This document shows, in pieces, positions 15,054 to 19,000 of a stretch of DNA of 19,000 nt (the stretch's first letter is position 1; the number at the start of each line of letters is the position of its first letter). Under the pieces are notes generated by a model that saw only the letters and a program-made list of their open reading frames with translations, was not told the origin of the DNA and searched no databases. A program made the translations under genes and the position numbers. The stretch comes from JBGRQB01 sp041725875 (lineage in GTDB: Bacteria; Bacteroidota; Ignavibacteria; Ignavibacteriales; Melioribacteraceae). The stretch spans positions 1 through 19,000 of the forward strand of contig JBGRQB010000072.1 of assembly GCA_041725875.1 (NCBI GenBank). The letters are read 5' to 3'.

Positions 15054-15086
15054 AAGGTGGTAGTCGGCGCTGCTGACTGCCATCTT
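15054..15086 (+). repeat. GC-rich imperfect palindrome / leader hairpin before the ABC exporter
   Basis: Bases 15054-15068 can pair with 15072-15086 around a three-base loop (GCT). All 15 positions pair as RNA; three are G-U wobbles (15057/15083, 15061/15079, 15066/15074), the rest are Watson-Crick. The stem is followed by a short T run, then by the GGGGG ribosome-binding site and the ATG at 15099. It stands out from the AT-rich surroundings. It could be an attenuator-type terminator in the leader, a stabilising 5' hairpin, or a REP-like element: a GTGG tetranucleotide (15057-15060) at the foot of an imperfect palindrome fits REP architecture. No plus-strand gene lies upstream that would need an ordinary terminator. 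Confidence 0.65.
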
Positions 15087-15090
15087 TTCC

Positions 15091-15095
15091 GGGGG
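15091..15095 (+). promoter_or_regulatory. Ribosome-binding site that decides the ABC ATPase start
   Basis: GGGGG is followed by AAA and the ATG at 15099. An in-frame GTG at 15057 lacks any such site and would place the hairpin inside the coding region, giving a 14-residue N-terminal extension unlike the family. Confidence 0.5.
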
Positions 15096-15098
15096 AAA

Positions 15099-15785
15099 AT
15101 GATAAAGATAAAAGAACTGCATAAACATTATTATATGGGGAAAAATTCCCTGCACGTATTAAAAGGAATAAACCTTCAGATAGATGAAGGTGAACTGGTT
15201 TCAATTATGGGATCATCCGGTTCCGGAAAATCTACATTGCTGAATATTTTAGGAATGCTTGATGATTATGATTCCGGTGAATATCACCTGGATAATGAAT
15301 TAATTAGAAAGATGACAGAAAAAGAAGCTGCACAGCACAGAAATAAATCACTTGGTTTTATTTTCCAATCGTTTAATTTAATTTCATTCAAAAATGCTCT
15401 GGAAAACGTTGCTCTTCCCCTTTTTTATAAAAACGTTAACCGAAAAAAAAGAAATGAACTTGCGCTTGAATATCTTGAAATGGTTGGCTTGAAAGATTGG
15501 GCTAACCATATGCCCAATGAATTGTCAGGCGGACAAAAACAAAGAGTGGCCGTTGCCAGAGCATTGATTTCAAATCCGCGAATTATACTTGCCGATGAAC
15601 CAACCGGTGCACTTGATACAAAAACTTCGTATGAAGTTATGGATCTGCTGAAAGAAATTAACACAAACGGAAAAACCATAATAATAGTAACTCACGAACC
15701 TGACATTGCTGAAATGACAAACAAAATTATAAAGCTGCGTGATGGTGTAATTGATGAAATCATAGAAAAGAAAAAGGTAAGCTAG
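15099..15785 (+). CDS. ABC transporter ATPase, MacB/LolD type
   Basis: 228 aa with this start, the usual length for a MacB/LolD-type ATPase. Walker A 'GSSGSGKST' at 38-46, Q-loop Gln90 in 'IFQSFNLI', signature 'LSGGQKQR' from 142, Walker B 'IILADE' ending at Glu167, D-loop 'GALD', and switch His199 in 'VTHEP'. The N-terminus 'MIKIKELHKHY' is typical of the family. It powers the two permeases that follow; its stop abuts the next ATG (TAGATG). MacB-type systems act by mechanotransmission with a periplasmic adaptor and a TolC-like channel, exporting peptides, lipids or antibiotics; LolD-type systems release lipoproteins. The following adaptor gene favours the MacAB type. Confidence 0.96.
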   Translation: MIKIKELHKHYYMGKNSLHVLKGINLQIDEGELVSIMGSSGSGKSTLLNILGMLDDYDSGEYHLDNELIRKMTEKEAAQHRNKSLGFIFQSFNLISFKNALENVALPLFYKNVNRKKRNELALEYLEMVGLKDWANHMPNELSGGQKQRVAVARALISNPRIILADEPTGALDTKTSYEVMDLLKEINTNGKTIIIVTHEPDIAEMTNKIIKLRDGVIDEIIEKKKVS

Positions 15786-17054
15786 ATGTTTGATCTGGAT
15801 AATTTAAGTGAAATATGGTACACAATTAAAAAGAACAAACTCAGGTCGTTTCTCACTGCTCTCTCAATTACCTGGGGTATTTTTATGATTATTGTTCTGC
15901 TTGGTTCCGGTAACGGACTCGAAAACGGAATGAAGGAAAACTTCAAAGGTGAAGCAATGAATGCGTTCTGGGTGTTCAGCGGCTACACAACAATGCCGTT
16001 TGCCGGACAGCAACAATACCGAGCTGTTCAACTTGAAGATGATGATGACGCTTACATCAGAAATAAAGTAAGGCAGGTCAGCGAACTCTCTTCCAGTCTG
16101 GAAATAAACTCATATTTACCGGTTAGTTCAAAATTCAGCTACGGAACATTTTCAATAACTGCATCACAACCGGACAATAAAATTGTTGAAAAACACAGAA
16201 TGCTGCAAGGAAGATTTATTAACAGACTTGATGAAACTGAAACCAGAATGACTTCGGTTATTGGCGACGAAGTAAGAAAAGTTTTGTTTCCAAAAACAAA
16301 TCCGCTCGGGAAATTTATTCAGATAAATAAAGTGTCGTTTAAGGTTGTTGGAGTTTTTGATGATGACAATAAGGATGATAAAAAAACAATTTATATTCCT
16401 TTAAGCACCGGACAAAAAATTTTCAGACATGGAAAAAAAGTAAACAACATTGCATTTACACTTTCCGATACAACTCCTGAAGAGAGTAAAAAAGTTGAAA
16501 AAGAATTAAAAAGCGGACTGGCATTTAAACATCAGTATAACCCAAAAGATGAAAGTGCGCTCTATATTTTTAATTCAATCGATGAATTTTCCAGAACAAT
16601 GAAAATGTTCAAAGCAATCAGATTGTTTTTGTGGATTATCGGGATAGGAACAATAATAGCAGGCGCTGTGGGAATTAGTAATATTATGTTGATTGTGGTT
16701 AAGGAACGAACCAAAGAGATTGGTGTAAGGAAAGCACTTGGTGCTACTCCTGCTTCTGTTATAAATTTGATTCTTTCGGAAGCAGTTATAATTACCTGTG
16801 TTGCCGGATTAATAGGTTTGCTTCTGGGAACCGGAATAATGGAAATAGTACATTCAATCAATGAAGCAAACATTGCAAATGAAGTTGTAAGTTCAGCCGA
16901 TGAAAAATTTGTTCTCTTTAAAAATCCTACTGTAGATTTTTCACTTGCTCTTCAATCTGCAGCCGTTCTTGTTTTATCAGGACTCTTGGCCGGATTTTTC
17001 CCGGCAAAAAAAGCCGCCGAAATAAAACCTATTGTTGCACTTCGTGATGAATAA
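15786..17054 (+). CDS. MacB-like ABC permease (MacB_PCD + FtsX), first of two
   Basis: 422 aa, the usual length for a stand-alone MacB-type permease. It has the typical layout: a cytoplasmic amphipathic start, TM1 at about 21-41 ('SITWGIFMIIVLLGSG'), a large periplasmic domain (about 45-270), then an FtsX domain with TM2 (about 280-305), the conserved cytoplasmic loop 'VVKERTKEIGVRKALGAT', TM3 (about 330-355) and TM4 (about 385-408), and a 'KPIVALRDE' tail. The periplasmic part includes 'GRFINRLDE', 'VIGDEVRKVLFP', 'NPLGKFIQINKVSFKVVGVF', as in MacB. It directly follows the ATPase and precedes a paralogue by 8 bp. With two different permeases and one ATPase the transporter is probably a heterodimer of permeases on an ATPase dimer. 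Confidence 0.94.
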   Translation: MFDLDNLSEIWYTIKKNKLRSFLTALSITWGIFMIIVLLGSGNGLENGMKENFKGEAMNAFWVFSGYTTMPFAGQQQYRAVQLEDDDDAYIRNKVRQVSELSSSLEINSYLPVSSKFSYGTFSITASQPDNKIVEKHRMLQGRFINRLDETETRMTSVIGDEVRKVLFPKTNPLGKFIQINKVSFKVVGVFDDDNKDDKKTIYIPLSTGQKIFRHGKKVNNIAFTLSDTTPEESKKVEKELKSGLAFKHQYNPKDESALYIFNSIDEFSRTMKMFKAIRLFLWIIGIGTIIAGAVGISNIMLIVVKERTKEIGVRKALGATPASVINLILSEAVIITCVAGLIGLLLGTGIMEIVHSINEANIANEVVSSADEKFVLFKNPTVDFSLALQSAAVLVLSGLLAGFFPAKKAAEIKPIVALRDE

Positions 17055-17062
17055 GGAATGAT

Positions 17063-18340
17063 ATGAAAAGTTTATTTGATATAGATAACTGGCAGGAAAT
17101 ATTTGCCGCCATTAAGAAAAACAAGATTAGAAGTCTGTTAACAGCCTTTGGTGTTTTCTGGGGGATTTTAATGTTGATTGTAATGGCCGGTTCAGGTAAA
17201 GGGCTGGAAAACGGCACAATGGAAGGGTATAAAAACTTTGCCAAAAATTCTGCTTTTATCTGGGCGCAGTCAACTTCAATTCCATACGCCGGTTTTGACA
17301 GAGGAAGAGAATGGGAAATCACAAATGAAGATCTGAAAAATATTTCCAGTCAGATGTCAGAAGTAAAACTCCTTTCGCCCCGACTGGAACCCGGTTATTT
17401 AAATAACATTAACAATGTGATTTATGAAGATAAAAAGGGATCCTTTACAATTGTAGGAGATCATCACAACTATAATAAAATTGAACCTATGAAATTGCTT
17501 GAAGGCCGGTTTTTAAATAAAAGCGACATAGATGAAAAACGAAACGTTTGTGTTATCGGACAAAGAGTTAAAGAGACTTTTTTTAACGATGAAGAAATTC
17601 CGATTGGAAAAATGTTGAAAATTTCCGGGATTTATTTCAAAATAATTGGTGTTCTTAAACCGGGCGTTGATGACAGTGACGGTGCAAAAAAGAAAACAAT
17701 TCACATTCCTATTTCAACAATTCAGGCGATGTTTAATTATGGCGACAGAGTAGATTATTTTGGAGTTGTGGCAAAGAAAAATATTAAGATTTCTGAAATA
17801 GAAAATAAACTGATCAGAATTTTAAAAATGAATCACAAAATTTCTCCCAAAGATGAACAGGCTATTGGACATATAAATCTTGAAAAAATGTTCACCAAAA
17901 TACAAAAGCTTTTTCAGGGAGTGAATTTGCTGACCTGGATAGTCGGGATGGGAACATTGTTTGCCGGTGTGCTGGTAATTACAAACATAATGCTGCTGGT
18001 AGTAAAGGAGCGTACAAAAGAGATAGGTATAAAACGCGCACTTGGTGCCACTCCGGTTCAAATTCAATCGCAGATAATTTGTGAATCTGTATTTCTTACA
18101 ACCTTCTCAGGATATGCAGGATTGGTTCTCGGAGGAGTTGTTTTACAAATAATGAATTTCATAATAAAAGAAATAAATGCAGGCGGAACCGGAGAAGTGT
18201 TTTTCAAAAATCCGGAGATAAGTCTGCAAATAGCATTATCATCATTAGCTGTTTTAGTTATTGCCGGAGCAGTTGCTGGTATTTTACCATCGCGAAATGC
18301 TATTAAAATAAAACCAATTGATGCAATCAGAGACGAATAA
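17063..18340 (+). CDS. MacB-like ABC permease (MacB_PCD + FtsX), second of two
   Basis: 425 aa, same layout as the preceding permease: TM1 at about 22-42, periplasmic core domain, and three C-terminal membrane segments around 'VVKERTKEIGIKRALGAT', ending 'KPIDAIRDE'. It is a clear paralogue of its neighbour: the first 45 residues share 'KKNK.RS.LTA', 'WGI.M.IV' and 'GSG.GLENG', and the loop after TM2 is nearly identical, while the periplasmic domain is much more divergent. This suggests tandem duplication followed by specialisation of the periplasmic face. GGA lies a few bases before the ATG. The adaptor gene begins 14 bp downstream. Confidence 0.94.
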   Translation: MKSLFDIDNWQEIFAAIKKNKIRSLLTAFGVFWGILMLIVMAGSGKGLENGTMEGYKNFAKNSAFIWAQSTSIPYAGFDRGREWEITNEDLKNISSQMSEVKLLSPRLEPGYLNNINNVIYEDKKGSFTIVGDHHNYNKIEPMKLLEGRFLNKSDIDEKRNVCVIGQRVKETFFNDEEIPIGKMLKISGIYFKIIGVLKPGVDDSDGAKKKTIHIPISTIQAMFNYGDRVDYFGVVAKKNIKISEIENKLIRILKMNHKISPKDEQAIGHINLEKMFTKIQKLFQGVNLLTWIVGMGTLFAGVLVITNIMLLVVKERTKEIGIKRALGATPVQIQSQIICESVFLTTFSGYAGLVLGGVVLQIMNFIIKEINAGGTGEVFFKNPEISLQIALSSLAVLVIAGAVAGILPSRNAIKIKPIDAIRDE

Positions 18341-18344
18341 TTTT

Positions 18345-18348
18345 GAGG
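18345..18348 (+). promoter_or_regulatory. Ribosome-binding site of the adaptor gene
   Basis: GAGG, six bases before the ATG at 18355, in the 14-bp gap after the second permease. It confirms the start of the truncated adaptor gene. Confidence 0.6.
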
Positions 18349-18354
18349 TATAAA

Positions 18355-19000
18355 ATGAAAAAGTTTTTAAAGAAAGCAGGAATAGTAACAGGTGTAATTG
18401 TGTTTATTATGTCGGTATTTTTTATCCTGGAAATCACAACAATGTCAGAAGCACATTTTGAAAATTATGATTTAACAAAAGGTGATATTGTTAAAAAGAC
18501 AGTAATAACAGGAAAAATTCTTCCGCGTAAAGAGATAGCAATCAAACCGCAAATTTCCGGAATAGTTGAAAAAATATATTTCAAGCCGGGAGAAAAAATC
18601 AAAAAAGGAGAAGTGATTGCAAAGGTAAAAGTTATTCCGGAAATGGTTAATCTGAACGAAGCTGAATCAAGAAGTACAATTGCAAAAATGAATTTGGAAA
18701 ATGCTGAGAAAAATCATTTTAGATCAAAAGAGTTGTTTAAGCGTAATTTAATTGCCGAATCTGAATATGAAATTTCAAAACTGAATTATGAAACAGCAAA
18801 GGAACAATGGGAAACTGCTGAAAACAATCTGAAACTTGTTAAAGACGGAATATTCAAAAAAAGTAAAAATAATTCCAACACATTAATAACATCAACAATT
18901 AATGGAACTATACTTGAGGTTCCGATAAAAGAAGGCAACTCTGTAATAAAAAGTAACTCGTTTAATGACGGAACAACAATTGCGGTTATTGCAGAAATGA
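18355..19000 (+). CDS. MacA-like periplasmic adaptor (HlyD/RND membrane-fusion family), cut by window end
   Basis: The first 215 codons are present and the frame is still open at the window end. Residues 1-9 are basic and about 9-27 form one membrane anchor ('GIVTGVIVFIMSVFFIL'). Then a first beta-barrel strand region ('GDIVKKTVITGKILPRKE', about 43-60), the first half of the lipoyl domain ('IKPQISGIVEKIYFKPGEKI', about 63-92), a helical hairpin (about 95-165, with 'AESEYEISKLNYETAKEQWE'), and the returning lipoyl half ('STINGTILEVPIKEGNSV', about 178-196). This order is that of MacA. It should link the permeases to an outer-membrane channel. A TolC-like gene may follow outside the window. 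Position after two permeases in the same operon supports the assignment. Confidence 0.92.
   Translation, partial: MKKFLKKAGIVTGVIVFIMSVFFILEITTMSEAHFENYDLTKGDIVKKTVITGKILPRKEIAIKPQISGIVEKIYFKPGEKIKKGEVIAKVKVIPEMVNLNEAESRSTIAKMNLENAEKNHFRSKELFKRNLIAESEYEISKLNYETAKEQWETAENNLKLVKDGIFKKSKNNSNTLITSTINGTILEVPIKEGNSVIKSNSFNDGTTIAVIAEM

Larger units (their letters stand above)
14819..15098. promoter_or_regulatory. Divergent intergenic region between LytS kinase and ABC exporter
   Basis: This 280-bp stretch is the largest gene-free piece in the window and must hold the promoters of both divergent operons. No convincing -35/-10 pair is visible by eye. It contains a short inverted repeat TTCGTA-N8-TACGAA (14976-14995), a perfect CTTAAA-N3-TTTAAG palindrome (15042-15056) and the GC-rich hairpin listed separately. 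One of these could be the LytTR operator, but the family usually prefers direct repeats and I cannot assign it. Confidence 0.5.

Noticed and set aside
15057..15098. N-terminal extension of the ABC ATPase from a GTG at 15057
   Set aside because: No ribosome site, the extension would be encoded by the hairpin, and the ATG at 15099 with GGGGG gives the usual family N-terminus and length.
16562..17322. Two minus-strand open frames of about 100 codons within the permease genes
   Set aside because: They mirror the hydrophobic membrane segments of the permeases; apparent membrane character is a by-product of the opposite strand.
1..19000. CRISPR arrays, tRNA or rRNA genes, insertion sequences, toxin-antitoxin or phage-defence genes
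   Set aside because: No regularly spaced repeats, no tRNA-like cloverleaf, no transposase or integrase motifs, and every long frame is accounted for by signalling, transport or sugar-enzyme genes.

Overview
The window is AT-rich (roughly one-third GC by eye), densely coded, and carries a high load of signal transduction: three sensor histidine kinases, three receiver-domain proteins, a STAS protein and a SpoIIE-type phosphatase in about 15 kb. The mix suggests a Gram-negative member of the Bacteroidota/Ignavibacteriota/Chlorobiota group, with Ignavibacteriota as my best guess. The supporting signs are a TonB-dependent receptor beside a YfiR-like protein, a sigma54 activator, LytS/LytTR control of a MacAB-like exporter, a GT2 + DUF4922 pair and low GC. 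This is inference from gene content; there is no rRNA or other phylogenetic marker in the window.

Region 1 (1-7010, plus strand). The 3' end of a YfiR/HmsC-like (DUF4154) periplasmic protein abuts a membrane histidine kinase whose N-terminus resembles the CHASE8-HAMP module of the diguanylate cyclase YfiN. A TonB-dependent outer-membrane receptor follows after 85 bp. The receptor's stop overlaps a GT2 glycosyltransferase by 11 nt, and that gene overlaps a DUF4922 (HIT/GalT-like) gene by another 11 nt. This looks like an envelope-sensing module joined to a carbohydrate or nucleotide-sugar module.

Region 2 (6987-11446, minus strand, read right to left). A compact four-gene operon encodes a cytoplasmic PAS histidine kinase, an NtrC-type sigma54 response regulator (TTG start with a strong AGGAG), a STAS anti-sigma-factor antagonist and a receiver-SpoIIE phosphatase. 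It combines two-component control with half of a partner-switching system; no RsbW-like kinase or sigma factor is present. Its 3' end overlaps the DUF4922 gene tail-to-tail by 24 bp.

Region 3 (11534-13006, minus). A cytoplasmic GH13 alpha-amylase-family enzyme with an intact catalytic triad, alone between two signalling operons.

Region 4 (13089-19000). A LytS-type membrane kinase and a LytTR response regulator (minus strand, joined by TAATG) are divergent from a plus-strand exporter operon: an ABC ATPase, two paralogous MacB-like permeases and a MacA-like adaptor cut by the window end. The 280-bp divergent region presumably holds both promoters. It also contains a GC-rich 15-bp hairpin just before the ATPase ribosome-binding site, which could be a REP-like element or a leader attenuator.

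I see no tRNA, rRNA, CRISPR array, insertion sequence or integrase. No gene-free stretch exceeds 300 bp.
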